A stretch of DNA of 25,657 nt from Promethearchaeota archaeon (GCA_030615145.1 JAUWZT010000012.1:1-25657); one strand, 5' to 3'. Positions 7,868-15,469 are shown, counted from the first letter of the stretch. Notes: generated from the letters alone by a model not told the origin. Program-made: numbers and translations.

Positions 7868-9151
7868 ATGAAAATTCGAGCTATTACGATTGGACAAAAA
7901 ATACCTTATTTAATCGAGGATAAAGAACTCGAAAGCGTAATGGAACAAAATCTTAGCAAGTTCAATGCGCTCAATAGAGACCTAACGCAACAATTTAACG
8001 ATATATCTATTGAAGTCCAGACTAAAAGGTTGTGCTCTCAACCTATATTATCGTATGATCAACAATTGCATGCGAGAAATTTAAATGAAACATTAACTAG
8101 ACTTCACGATCAATTAGATATCTTAGAAAGAATCGTATCGAAATACGGATTTGATTACTTTGCTTCTTGTGCTGTATTAGCAGACGAACAAATTCTGAAA
8201 TATGGTATTTACGAAAAATTATTGTTGAATGAAATACCTGCGTTCATTAAAAGAAAAGAAAAGTTTTTTAGTTCTTTACATGTAGCATCAACTGAAAACG
8301 GAATTAACTTATCTGCTCTTCGATCAGGAGCTAAAATTATAAAAAAATTATCCGAACCAGATCCCTTTAAAAATCTAAACTTTTGCGTGAGCTCTAACAT
8401 GTCTCCCGATACGCCATTTTTCCCCGCAGCTTATCACGTTTCAGAAAGACCGTCTTTTTGCTTAGCGTTGGAGATGGCAGATGAAGTTGTGAAGGCTTTT
8501 GAAAACTCTATAAATTTTAAAGAAGCACAAAATAACTTGAGTACAAGGTTTAACGAAATTTACGACGTTTTGATGAGAATTTGCGAAGATGTTGCTAACA
8601 AGCACGACATTGAATTTAACGGAATCGATTTCTCTCCAGCACCTTATCCTACTGTAGAAAAAAGCATCGGTACAGCCTTTGAAAAACTAAACTTCGAATA
8701 TTTTGGAGCTCATGGCTCTCTTATTGGAGTAGCAATTATAAAAAATGCAATACCCAAAAGAAAAAAAGTTATAGGATTTTCAGGATTTATGCCTTCTGTG
8801 CTTGAAGACTATACAATAGCTAAAAGCTTATCAGAAAATAATTTTAGTTTAGATACACTATTGCTGTATGCTACTATTTGCGGAACTGGATTAGATTGTG
8901 TTCCGTTACCGGGTGATATTACCGAAAGAGAATTATTTTATATTTTATTAGATATATGTACTATTTCATTAAGATTGAAAAAACCACTGACAGCTAGACT
9001 TATGCCAATTCCAGGTAGAAACGCGGGCGATATTGTAGATTTTGATTTTGAGTACTTCGCCTCCTCAAAAGTTATGGACATTCGAAGATTATCTGAATTC
9101 AATGAAAACGATCTTTTTTCTAGTAAAGAAAAAAGCTTCAAATTTTTGTGA
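7868..9151 (+). CDS. DUF711 (UPF0210/PFL-like) family protein
   Basis: This 427-residue protein matches the DUF711 family along its whole length. Recognisable blocks are MKIRAITIG at the start, GFDYFASCAVLADEQIL in the N-terminal third, NGIDFSPAPYPT in the middle, and near the end GTGLDCVPLPGDI followed by PLTARLMPIPGRNAGD. Members are soluble, about 430-450 residues long, and related in fold to pyruvate formate-lyase-like barrels, but their biochemical role is not established. The usual small ACT-domain partner gene is not next to it. The gene is divergent from the transporter with about 286 bases between them. The start at ATG 7868 is preferred because the family's conserved N-terminal MKIR motif begins there. 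Confidence 0.9.
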   Translation: MKIRAITIGQKIPYLIEDKELESVMEQNLSKFNALNRDLTQQFNDISIEVQTKRLCSQPILSYDQQLHARNLNETLTRLHDQLDILERIVSKYGFDYFASCAVLADEQILKYGIYEKLLLNEIPAFIKRKEKFFSSLHVASTENGINLSALRSGAKIIKKLSEPDPFKNLNFCVSSNMSPDTPFFPAAYHVSERPSFCLALEMADEVVKAFENSINFKEAQNNLSTRFNEIYDVLMRICEDVANKHDIEFNGIDFSPAPYPTVEKSIGTAFEKLNFEYFGAHGSLIGVAIIKNAIPKRKKVIGFSGFMPSVLEDYTIAKSLSENNFSLDTLLLYATICGTGLDCVPLPGDITERELFYILLDICTISLRLKKPLTARLMPIPGRNAGDIVDFDFEYFASSKVMDIRRLSEFNENDLFSSKEKSFKFL

Positions 9152-9223
9152 TATAAATTTTAAGAATGAATCTATCCTAAGATTAATTGTTAAAAACTAA
9201 TTTAAGAATCTCGGAAAAAAAAT

Positions 9224-9697
9224 ATGGAAAATCTTATGGATAATACAAAAAAAAGCAAGAAATTGATATTTTCTAACGAAACTTTAGAATATTTTGATAT
9301 TGAAATTGATTTTAAACCTGATATGAATCCCAATGCTAATCATATTAATAATTTTATAAAAAACTCAAATTTTCTTAGAGATGAGATGTTAAACGAACTT
9401 AATCACCTAAAAATACTTATCCTTAACAATCCAGATTTGAAATTAAAAGCCCTCAATGAAGAGGAAAGAGTAATCTTTTTTAATTTTGTAAATCAATATT
9501 CGAGATGTCCTATATGTGGTGCTACCAATCACTACTCGCATTTAAAAAAAATGTATTTTAATGATGAAAATATAGAACTGAGAGATATTTTAATCAATTT
9601 TATGTATTCAGAAATAAAAAAACTACAAAATTTTAATATTAATATAGGAATTCCTTGTTGTACTTGTTTTAAAAAATATTTGGAAAAAAATAAATGA
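9224..9697 (+). CDS. Small zinc-finger protein, function unknown
   Basis: This 157-residue, Asn- and Lys-rich protein has a helical N-terminal half. A zinc site follows, built from CPICGATNHYSH (first knuckle, about residues 95-106) and a C-terminal CCTCFKKYL (second knuckle, about residues 145-153). The two knuckles are about 50 residues apart, so the linker probably folds as a separate helical hairpin. I know no named family. G+C is very low (near 20% in the lines I counted), well below the DUF711 gene upstream. The start could be ATG 9224 or ATG 9236; both are in frame, and a GGA lies a few bases before the first. It is convergent with the winged-helix gene, with only seven bases between their ends. 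Confidence 0.65.
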   Translation: MENLMDNTKKSKKLIFSNETLEYFDIEIDFKPDMNPNANHINNFIKNSNFLRDEMLNELNHLKILILNNPDLKLKALNEEERVIFFNFVNQYSRCPICGATNHYSHLKKMYFNDENIELRDILINFMYSEIKKLQNFNINIGIPCCTCFKKYLEKNK

Positions 9698-9704
9698 ATA
9701 AGGT

Positions 9705-9977
9705 TTAGTACTTTTCGATGACTTTTCCAGCTTGTAAAATCTCAAAAATGATTTTATTCCCAACTTCTTCGATTTTCTTAACGCATTCTGCTTGAATTAA
9801 GTAGTCTATGTTGTATTTAAAAACATCTTCTTTATCCAAGATATTGTTGGCTTTTAGTTTTTCAAAGAAATCTTCTTGAGAGGTTTTTTCCGCCTCATTT
9901 AAAATTCGTAACATTTTTTTTCTTATTGGATTGTTCACTGCATTTAAATATAACGCATGATCTACCATTTTTAGCAT
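9705..9977 (-). CDS. Small winged-helix transcriptional regulator
   Basis: This 90-residue protein is close to the minimum size for a winged helix. Residues 5-30 (HALYLNAVNNPIRKKMLRIL) match the start of ArsR/archaeal-type domains, where a conserved NPIR/HPLR turn leads into the second helix. A recognition-helix region (YNIDYLIQAECVKKI) and a beta wing (GNKIIFEILQAGKVI) follow. There are no cysteines, so it is not a metal sensor of the classical kind. It probably acts as a homodimeric DNA-binding repressor. Its gene is divergent from the aldolase gene, with about 147 bases of very AT-rich DNA between them, so the aldolase promoter is a plausible target; this is inference from position. Confidence 0.75.
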   Translation of the reverse strand: MLKMVDHALYLNAVNNPIRKKMLRILNEAEKTSQEDFFEKLKANNILDKEDVFKYNIDYLIQAECVKKIEEVGNKIIFEILQAGKVIEKY

Positions 9978-10090
9978 TCCTCTTTAAATGTAAGGCTTTT
10001 TTGTTTTCATTTTGTATTTATTTTAAATAAATTTTTCAAAAAGTAAAAACTTTTACTCTATAATCAATAAAAATTTAATATTTAAGTTGA

Positions 10091-10100
10091 ATATTTAAAA
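10091..10100 (+). promoter_or_regulatory. TATA box of the aldolase gene
   Basis: ATATTTAAAA is centred about 30 bases before the ATG at 10125. That spacing predicts transcription starting at or a few bases before the start codon, and no Shine-Dalgarno sequence is visible, so the mRNA is probably leaderless or nearly so. Confidence 0.5.
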
Positions 10101-10124
10101 CTAAATCAAAATCTTGATATTATT

Positions 10125-11204
10125 ATGTCAGAAAAAAAACCTATGAGTTATGACGAAATAAAAAATTTACTTGGCGCAGATGCGGATAAACTTCTAAATC
10201 ACACATGCACTGGAATTCCAAAAGAAATGATTCACGAACCCGGCCCAGATTTTATCGAAAGAGTGTGGGAGCATTCTGATCGAAATAATTTGGTATTAAA
10301 CAATATGGAAAGAATATTTAACCAACGTGGTAGATTAGCGGGTACAGGTTATGTCTCAATTCTCCCTGTAGATCAAGGCATTGAACATACTGCCTCTGCT
10401 AGTTTTGCTATAAATCCTAGATATTTTGATCCCGAGAATATTATTAAATTAGCAATAGAAGGCGGCTCTAATGGTGTAGCGTCTACTCTTGGAGTTTTAG
10501 GCTCAATTAGTAGAAGGTATGCGCACAAAATTCCATTTATAGTTAAAATAAATCATAACGAATTACTTACAAAACCTAACTTGTCTGATCAAACTATGTT
10601 CGCAAGCGTTGAACAAGCATTTGATATGGGCGCAGTGGCAGTTGGCTCAACGGTATATTTTGGCTCTCAAAATTCCAGACGGCAAATTCAAGAAACTTCT
10701 GAAGCATTTAAATTCGCTCACGAGCTTGGACTTGTTTGCGTTCTATGGTGCTATCTTAGAAATATGGAAGAATTCATTAAAGATGGAATAGATTACCACA
10801 CTGCAAACGACTTAGAAAGTCAAGCTAATCATTTAGGCGTAACAATTGAAGCCGATATTATTAAACAGAAAATTTCTACAAATAGTAGAGGTTTCGTTGA
10901 GTTGAGTTTTGGAAAAACCGATAAACTTGTTTACGATAAATTAGCAACCGATCACCCTCTTGAGTGGAACCGATATCAAGTAGCGAATTGCTATATGGGC
11001 AGAGTTGGGTTAATAAACTCTGGTGGAGAAACTGGTGGAAACGATCTTGCCGATGCCGTTAAGGCAGCCGTAATCAACAAAAGATCTGGTGGAACGGGTC
11101 TTATTTTAGGAAGAAAAGCCTTTAAAAAGCCAACACCGGAAGGAATTAAGATATTAAACGCTGTGCAAGATGTTTATCTAAACAAGGACATCACTATTGC
11201 CTAA
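10125..11204 (+). CDS. fbaB: Class I fructose-bisphosphate aldolase, bacterial FbaB type
   Basis: This 359-residue enzyme interconverts fructose 1,6-bisphosphate with dihydroxyacetone phosphate and glyceraldehyde 3-phosphate in glycolysis and gluconeogenesis. It follows the Escherichia coli FbaB sequence closely from end to end: GRLAGTGYVSILPVDQG (69-85), RRYAHKIPF, SVEQAFDMGAVAVGSTVYFG (161-180), GLINSGG, and AVQDVYLNKDITIA at the C-terminus. The lysine in ADIIKQK (K247) is the expected Schiff-base residue. At about 360 residues it is the longer bacterial form; the usual archaeal DhnA-type aldolase is about 260-280 residues. It probably reached the lineage by transfer from bacteria. It stands alone, with its own TATA box upstream and a T-run downstream. 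Confidence 0.95.
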   Translation: MSEKKPMSYDEIKNLLGADADKLLNHTCTGIPKEMIHEPGPDFIERVWEHSDRNNLVLNNMERIFNQRGRLAGTGYVSILPVDQGIEHTASASFAINPRYFDPENIIKLAIEGGSNGVASTLGVLGSISRRYAHKIPFIVKINHNELLTKPNLSDQTMFASVEQAFDMGAVAVGSTVYFGSQNSRRQIQETSEAFKFAHELGLVCVLWCYLRNMEEFIKDGIDYHTANDLESQANHLGVTIEADIIKQKISTNSRGFVELSFGKTDKLVYDKLATDHPLEWNRYQVANCYMGRVGLINSGGETGGNDLADAVKAAVINKRSGGTGLILGRKAFKKPTPEGIKILNAVQDVYLNKDITIA

Positions 11205-11223
11205 ATCCATATAAATTTAAATA

Positions 11224-11233
11224 TTTTTTTTTT
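11224..11233 (+). terminator. Oligo-T terminator of the aldolase gene
   Basis: Ten T residues lie 20 bases after the aldolase stop codon. The surrounding sequence recurs at 12012-12045, beyond the next two genes. Confidence 0.5.
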
Positions 11234-11327
11234 ATAGTTATATTAGTCAAACATTAGGTTTTAATTGTCGTTAATTGGAAATATAAAAACATTTAGGCTT
11301 TAAATTATCAATATATTCGAAATTGTG

Positions 11328-11687
11328 CTAAAAGAGCTCAAAGACTTCATCAGTCTCAGTTATCATTAATTTGAATGGATTATTTAATTTAGAATTGTAT
11401 TTTTTTAAAAAATTATATACTATTTTCCTAAGCTTAACTGGATCTCTTGGATGTATTTTAATATAAACTATACGACTTTTTGTTTGAAGATTCTTATTTA
11501 AATTTAAAAAGTCAGAATCTAATGTCAGGATAATAGCATTGTTATTCAAAGCAAGTTCAGCAACCTTTCCATTCTGAATACCTAACATATTGAAATCATG
11601 CAAAGTAAAGGCTTCAAATCCATTATCTTGAATTACTTTCTTAATTGAAATAGGAACATTCTCATCAAGAAGAAATTTCAATCTCAA
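11328..11687 (-). CDS. DUF5615 PIN-like toxin
   Basis: This 119-residue protein has the DUF5615 layout, a Mut7-C/PIN-like nuclease fold. The N-terminal LLDENVP gives acidic residues D8 and E9, and AIILTLDSDFLNL gives D57 and D59, the usual metal-binding positions. IVYIKIHP matches the family's central strand. Such proteins are predicted RNA-cleaving toxins. The gene follows the DUF433 gene with a 4-base overlap of stop and start, typical of co-translated toxin-antitoxin pairs. Activity is inferred from family and context. Confidence 0.8.
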   Translation of the reverse strand: MRLKFLLDENVPISIKKVIQDNGFEAFTLHDFNMLGIQNGKVAELALNNNAIILTLDSDFLNLNKNLQTKSRIVYIKIHPRDPVKLRKIVYNFLKKYNSKLNNPFKLMITETDEVFELF

Positions 11688-11926
11688 ACCTCTTTACTAA
11701 TAATGTCGTCAATGTTTATATTTGAGAGGTTTTCATTCGCCTCCTTTCCAATTTCAAGTAAAGTTAAGATTATCTTTTTATTAAGATGAGGATACTCTTC
11801 TAATATCTGATTTATCGAATAATTCAAACCTATTAATTCATAAATTAATGCGACTGGAATTCTTGTTCCTTTTATTATAGGCTTTCCTCCAAGAATCTTG
11901 GGATTACTCTCGATAATATCTGACAT
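11684..11926 (-). CDS. DUF433 antitoxin
   Basis: This 80-residue protein is a typical DUF433 domain. It has the signature IESNPKILGGKPIIKGTRIP near the N-terminus, followed by a helix-turn-helix-like part (ALIYELIGLNYSINQILEEY). Family members pair with DUF5615 PIN-like toxins, bind and silence them, and probably repress their own promoter through the helix-turn-helix. Here it precedes and overlaps the DUF5615 gene by four bases. A TATA-like AT-rich stretch lies just upstream on the minus strand. The pair sits between the aldolase gene and a second copy of the aldolase terminator sequence. Confidence 0.8.
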   Translation of the reverse strand: MSDIIESNPKILGGKPIIKGTRIPVALIYELIGLNYSINQILEEYPHLNKKIILTLLEIGKEANENLSNINIDDIISKEV

Positions 11927-12236
11927 CTTCTATGATATATTAAAGGGAATAGGTTATAAATATCTATTGTATAATAAATAAACTTGATTTAGAAATTTTA
12001 GCATCAGAGAATTAAATATTTTTTTTATAGTTTTTTGTTATATTGTATCGCCATAAACAAATATCGATGATGATACAATTCGAAAGCCATTTTAGAAAAT
12101 TTTTGTGTATATTTGTATGTGATAAAAATTTTATACTAATTTGTCTTACTTTTTTTCAACGAAATCTAAATAAAATTAAATCAGAAATATCCTAATAAAT
12201 GAAATAAAAACAATAAAATTAAAAGAGGTAAGAATT
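11927..12236. other. AT-rich intergenic stretch with an inverted repeat and a ribosome binding site
   Basis: No gene is visible. It holds a second copy of the TTAAATA-T-run-ATAGTT sequence (12012-12045), an 8-base inverted repeat ATTGTATC/GATACAAT (12042-12049 and 12072-12079, 22-base spacer) that could be an operator, and at its right end a GAGGT Shine-Dalgarno (12225-12229) for the next gene. Confidence 0.5.
12225..12229 (+). promoter_or_regulatory. Shine-Dalgarno of the 99-residue protein gene
   Basis: GAGGT lies seven bases before ATG 12237. It is one of the clearest ribosome binding sites in the window and fixes the start of the next gene. Confidence 0.6.
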
Positions 12237-12536
12237 ATGGCATATATAGTGGTTATGGGAAGCTTTCCGGCTCATGTCGGTATGGAAGTCGGAAAAAAGT
12301 TTACTAAACTTGAAAAATTACCTGAATATGTGAAAATCCAACACATATTCAATGCTGCAGCTGGTGATTACACATTTTTCGCCATTTATAAGGTAGAAGA
12401 TGACAGTAAATACTTCGACGCGATAAAAGCAATCGTTAAAAGACTTTCTGCATACATGGATATAGTAGGCTACAAATATACGATTTATCCCGTTTTAGAA
12501 ACCAAAGACGCCTTAAGCATAGTAGGTCTGGGTTAA
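12237..12536 (+). CDS. Small alpha/beta protein, likely dimeric ferredoxin-like barrel
   Basis: This 99-residue protein shows a beta-alpha-beta-beta-alpha-beta pattern: AYIVVMGSFP (strand), HVGMEVGKKFTKL (helix), YVKIQHIFNAAAGDYTFFAIYKV (two strands with the turn AAGDY), KYFDAIKAIVKRLSAYMD (helix), KYTIYPVLE (strand). That is the layout of dimeric alpha-beta barrel proteins such as Lrp/AsnC effector (RAM) domains and small ligand-binding proteins. There is no DNA-binding domain. I do not know its ligand. A strong ribosome binding site before it and a 14-T terminator after it suggest a well-expressed single-gene unit. Confidence 0.7.
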   Translation: MAYIVVMGSFPAHVGMEVGKKFTKLEKLPEYVKIQHIFNAAAGDYTFFAIYKVEDDSKYFDAIKAIVKRLSAYMDIVGYKYTIYPVLETKDALSIVGLG

Positions 12537-12572
12537 ATTGAAAACTTAAAAAAAATCAACCTAATTATTTTC

Positions 12573-12586
12573 TTTTTTTTTTTTTT
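12573..12586 (+). terminator. Oligo-T terminator
   Basis: A run of 14 T lies 37 bases after the stop codon of the small alpha/beta protein gene. Confidence 0.55.
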
Positions 12587-12603
12587 AGTTTTTTCTTATG
12601 TAG

Positions 12604-12702
12604 TCATATCTGGCTGTAACACTTCAGCAAAGCGGAATCAATGCGGAATTGTCACCGAAAGATACCTATTTAGACGGGCGTAATATAATATCCCTGAATT
12701 AA
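12604..12702 (+). pseudogene. Short gene remnant, faintly HPr-like
   Basis: A G+C-richer island in AT-rich DNA stays open for 32 codons (SYLAVTLQQSGINAELSPKD, then TYLDGRNIISLN) up to a TAA at 12700-12702. An ATG (12598) is followed at once by an in-frame TAG (12601), so no intact gene exists. The pattern around DGRNIISL vaguely recalls the second half of HPr phosphocarrier proteins. Identity is uncertain. Confidence 0.3.
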
Positions 12703-12790
12703 ACGCTTATTTAATTATTCTTTATTTTTATAATTATCAACTTTACATGGTAAAAAATATTTATTTTATTATTTAATATGAAAATTTACT

Positions 12791-12797
12791 AGGTGAT
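12791..12797 (+). promoter_or_regulatory. Shine-Dalgarno of the SDR gene
   Basis: AGGTGAT ends six bases before ATG 12804 and supports that start over the second in-frame ATG at 12810. Confidence 0.6.
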
Positions 12798-12803
12798 TAA
12801 TTA

Positions 12804-13634
12804 ATGAGAATGAAAAATGAAATAGCAATCATAACTGGTTCCACTAGTGGTATAGGGAAAAAGTTAGCAGAATTATTTCTAAAGGAAGGTGCTAAAGTTG
12901 CTATATGCTCAAGAAATGAGGATAAAGTTAACAAAACTTTAGCTGAATTTAAAGAAAAATTTGGAAATAATGTTATTGGTGCTGTGTGTGATGTTTCAGA
13001 CCCTATAGCAGTTAAAAATATTGTCGATAAAACGATTGAAGCATTTGGTGGAGTTCGCATCTTAGTAGCGTGTGCGGGACTCAATCTTACTTACGGACCT
13101 TTTGAATATCTTTCTTTAGAAAGAGTTAATCAAGATGCTAATAAAGTAATCGGTGCTAACTTGATTGGAACTATTAATTCAATCTCTGCGGTAATCCCCC
13201 AAATGAAAAAACAAGGATATGGAAGGATTATCTCATTAGGAGGAGGGGGCGCAGATCGCCCATTAGAACACATGACGATATATTCCGCTTCAAAAGGAGG
13301 TGTGTTCGCATTTTCAAAATGCCTTGCAGAAGAATTTAAGCAAAATCCATATGATATCAAAATAAACATTTTCATGCCCGGTATGATATATACAAATTTA
13401 ATGAGAAATTCGCAAGTAATTAAAGAGTGGAAAGATGAAGATGAATTTCAAAAAGAATTAGACTTAATTATGAAACATGTGGCAACTGACATAGAAGAGA
13501 GTTGTAGCAAGGTCATCCCTTTTGTTTTACCCCGTTGTAAATCTAATGGAAAAGTATTCAGAGGATTTTCGGTAATGAAACTTATAAAAGGATTTCGTCG
13601 GGTTGCTAAAGAAAGGAAAAAGATGGAAAATTAG
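12804..13634 (+). CDS. Short-chain dehydrogenase/reductase, catalytic serine missing
   Basis: This 276-residue SDR protein has the dinucleotide-binding TGSTSGIG (11-18), S37-R38 after the second strand, a CDVSD acidic turn (62-66), ACAGLN (89-94) in place of NNAG, N119 in the helix 4 position, and Y160-x3-K164 (IYSASK). S37-R38 suggests NADP(H). The residue 13 before the tyrosine, which is the catalytic serine in active enzymes, is G147 within RIISLGGGGADRP; S144 is the nearest serine and lies out of register. The protein may therefore be altered in activity or act as a binding protein. The C-terminus is basic (KGFRRVAKERKK). The start is set by a good ribosome binding site. Its stop overlaps that of the convergent gene. 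Confidence 0.85.
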   Translation: MRMKNEIAIITGSTSGIGKKLAELFLKEGAKVAICSRNEDKVNKTLAEFKEKFGNNVIGAVCDVSDPIAVKNIVDKTIEAFGGVRILVACAGLNLTYGPFEYLSLERVNQDANKVIGANLIGTINSISAVIPQMKKQGYGRIISLGGGGADRPLEHMTIYSASKGGVFAFSKCLAEEFKQNPYDIKINIFMPGMIYTNLMRNSQVIKEWKDEDEFQKELDLIMKHVATDIEESCSKVIPFVLPRCKSNGKVFRGFSVMKLIKGFRRVAKERKKMEN

Positions 13635-14374
13635 CTTGTCTTTTTGAAAGCTAATATCCCTCCAAATTGATTAAAACGATCCACTGCAGGATTTTCTATT
13701 GATATTGTCTTTGTTATAATTCCCTTATTATTCGCGATTTGTATGAGGCGATGGACTCGATGCTTATTGTGTCTGTTAATGAAGTCTTCCGTTACGATTA
13801 AGAAATCTAGCTTTTCTGCTGCGGATTTGTCTTTTTTACCCCCTTCATAAATAACAGCTTCAATATCCTCCAAACTATACAATAGTAGTCTGTTAGGATC
13901 ACCGACGTTGATTATTTTCTCTAACTGTTTAACTAATAGATTTATTTCGTCAGATGTAGTTTCATGAATAACATGTAATGATTTCTCCTGAGAAATTAAA
14001 AATTTAGCACTTTCTATATTATTAGCATTTCCAACAACCTCACCAAAACTTACTCGATTATAACCCTTAGAACGAACTAACCACTGGTGATGTTTATTAA
14101 TATGGTCTAAAAAGATGGTTGAATAATCCTTTTTCTGTGAGCTTGCTAATAAAATACTTTTTAAACCATCCCTAATAACAATTCGAATGAGATTTACTAA
14201 TTCTTCAAGCAACTTATATATTTGCTTATCATCCAAATATTTCCATTTGCGAGTAAGTTTGATAGTTTTATAAACTCTTAAAGATTGACTATACACTTTC
14301 CAGGTATGAATTTCTTTTTCATCAAAACCAATTAGTAGTGCCACTAAAAATCCACGTTTTGGTTTTTTTTTCAT
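13631..14374 (-). CDS. Pelota/eRF1-like protein without domain 1
   Basis: This 247-residue protein resembles the second and third domains of Pelota (Dom34) and archaeal eRF1. Residues about 8-130 form an RNase H-like central domain (FLVALLIGFDEKEIHTWKVY, then KSILLASSQKKDYSTIFLDH). Residues about 145-245 are an L7Ae-like domain 3, ending in RFNQFGGILAFKK, close to the Pelota GGIAAILR end. No GGQ is present, as in Pelota, so it should not release peptides. The N-terminal Sm-like domain that reads the empty A site is absent; full Pelota is about 350 residues. It follows the VapC gene by 23 bases on the same strand and probably shares its mRNA. A Vms1-type release factor relative is the main alternative. 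A role in ribosome rescue is inferred. Confidence 0.65.
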   Translation of the reverse strand: MKKKPKRGFLVALLIGFDEKEIHTWKVYSQSLRVYKTIKLTRKWKYLDDKQIYKLLEELVNLIRIVIRDGLKSILLASSQKKDYSTIFLDHINKHHQWLVRSKGYNRVSFGEVVGNANNIESAKFLISQEKSLHVIHETTSDEINLLVKQLEKIINVGDPNRLLLYSLEDIEAVIYEGGKKDKSAAEKLDFLIVTEDFINRHNKHRVHRLIQIANNKGIITKTISIENPAVDRFNQFGGILAFKKTS

Positions 14375-14397
14375 TCTTTTTTTCGTCTCATGACTAA

Positions 14398-14865
14398 TTA
14401 TTTCGTAAGTCTATCGTCATCAGTATCTAATTTATCTATGGTGTTTTTTTTAAAAAAATTGTTTAATCTTTTTGAATTAAACCAGATTACTTTTTTAGAT
14501 TTATCTAAAGCTTTAAAATGAGTTTCATTTCCTGACCAAATTGGTGCATTTAAGAAAAGAGCACAGGCAACAAAAGGTATGTCATTTTCATGGAAAATTA
14601 AACTTCTAGCCTCAACAATCTTTGGTTCATATTGTTTGGGAGAAATTTCGATTATATCAAATTGGGAAAGAATAGAATTCACAGTTTCTTCCTGAAAATT
14701 TAATTTTTTTGAAAGATTCCTAAGAATTTCATCCCAAAATATAGCGGGTGCAAATAATTGAATTTCATTATTATCAATAATACAATTAAGAAGTTGTCTT
14801 TCGATGCCATTTTTATTATATATGGCTGAATATATTATGTTTGTATCTATAACTAAGTGAATCAT
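14398..14865 (-). CDS. VapC-type PIN-domain toxin
   Basis: This 155-residue PIN ribonuclease has D7 in VIDTNIIYSA, E46 in the FWDEIL helix and D95 in ENDIPFVACAL, three of the usual metal-binding acids. The fourth site reads SGNETHF (residues 111-117), where N113 or E114 replaces the usual aspartate. The run DIPFVACALFLNAPIWSG is characteristic of the PIN_2 branch. Members cleave RNA, often tRNA or rRNA. A basic and acidic tail (about residues 130-155) extends beyond the domain. The gene overlaps its partner's stop by four bases and is followed closely by the Pelota-like gene. Confidence 0.8.
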   Translation of the reverse strand: MIHLVIDTNIIYSAIYNKNGIERQLLNCIIDNNEIQLFAPAIFWDEILRNLSKKLNFQEETVNSILSQFDIIEISPKQYEPKIVEARSLIFHENDIPFVACALFLNAPIWSGNETHFKALDKSKKVIWFNSKRLNNFFKKNTIDKLDTDDDRLTK

Positions 14866-15113
14866 TTCTTAGATTCTTCCTTTAAGATTTTTGCTCTTAT
14901 TTCTTCTCCAGATTTTATGATATCTTCTAAAGATAAATTCTTTTCTTTTAATTTTTTTTGAAATTCAATGCCAAAATCGTCAATCTTCTTTTTCTTTGCT
15001 TCTATTATTAGTAATTTTAGTAATTCATCCATAGATTTCGCATTATATAACGATAGAAGATTCTTTAATTCCTTTTTGGTCTTATCTTTAATAGAAATTG
15101 TAGTATATGTCAT
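14862..15113 (-). CDS. VapB-like antitoxin, ribbon-helix-helix type
   Basis: This 83-residue protein begins with MTYTTISIKDKTKKELKNLL, a beta strand and helix typical of ribbon-helix-helix antitoxins. The second helix (KSMDELLKLLIIEAKK) follows, and then a charged C-terminal half likely to wrap around the toxin. It overlaps the PIN gene by four bases and starts the minus-strand run antitoxin, toxin, Pelota-like protein. Autoregulation through the N-terminal domain is expected for the family. The AT-rich region upstream (15114-15469) is the likely operator-promoter. Confidence 0.75.
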   Translation of the reverse strand: MTYTTISIKDKTKKELKNLLSLYNAKSMDELLKLLIIEAKKKKIDDFGIEFQKKLKEKNLSLEDIIKSGEEIRAKILKEESKK

Positions 15114-15469
15114 GTTTACTTATATGATCTAATTATTTAATTATTTAATAAAATAATTATTCTATTATAATAGTAAAATCATTATATGTTTTTATAATTT
15201 TTTAATTATTTGAAATTAGAATTGAGGCATTTTCACAGATGGAACTAGCTATAATAATACAATCGGGTAATTTTCAATGGGTAAATTAATAAAAAAAAAA
15301 GATAGTTAAAGAACACCAGATTTTAAAAGCACCATTGCTATTAACTTGAAACTACAAATTTTCTCAAGAAAAGTTCAATTATATTAAAAATTGGTCTACA
15401 TTATCTTAATTAAAGTTAAAATGTATATTTATCATAAGTTAAAATGATTAATTAACTGAAATAAAAAAT
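15114..15469. other. Divergent AT-rich promoter region
   Basis: These 356 bases separate the divergent antitoxin and zinc ribbon-HEAT genes and encode nothing convincing. The left part (ATTATTTAATTATTTAATAAAATAATTATT around 15130-15160) is nearly pure A/T and self-complementary, fitting TATA and operator sequence for the antitoxin unit. TGTATATTTAT near 15422 is a possible TATA box for the rightward gene. Confidence 0.4.

Noticed and set aside
12066..12072. ATGATGA, a possible C box of a C/D RNA
   Set aside because: No CTGA D box at suitable distance and no closing stem.
12797..13084. 95-codon open frame on the minus strand
   Set aside because: Lies wholly opposite the SDR gene, whose motifs are clear; a shadow frame.
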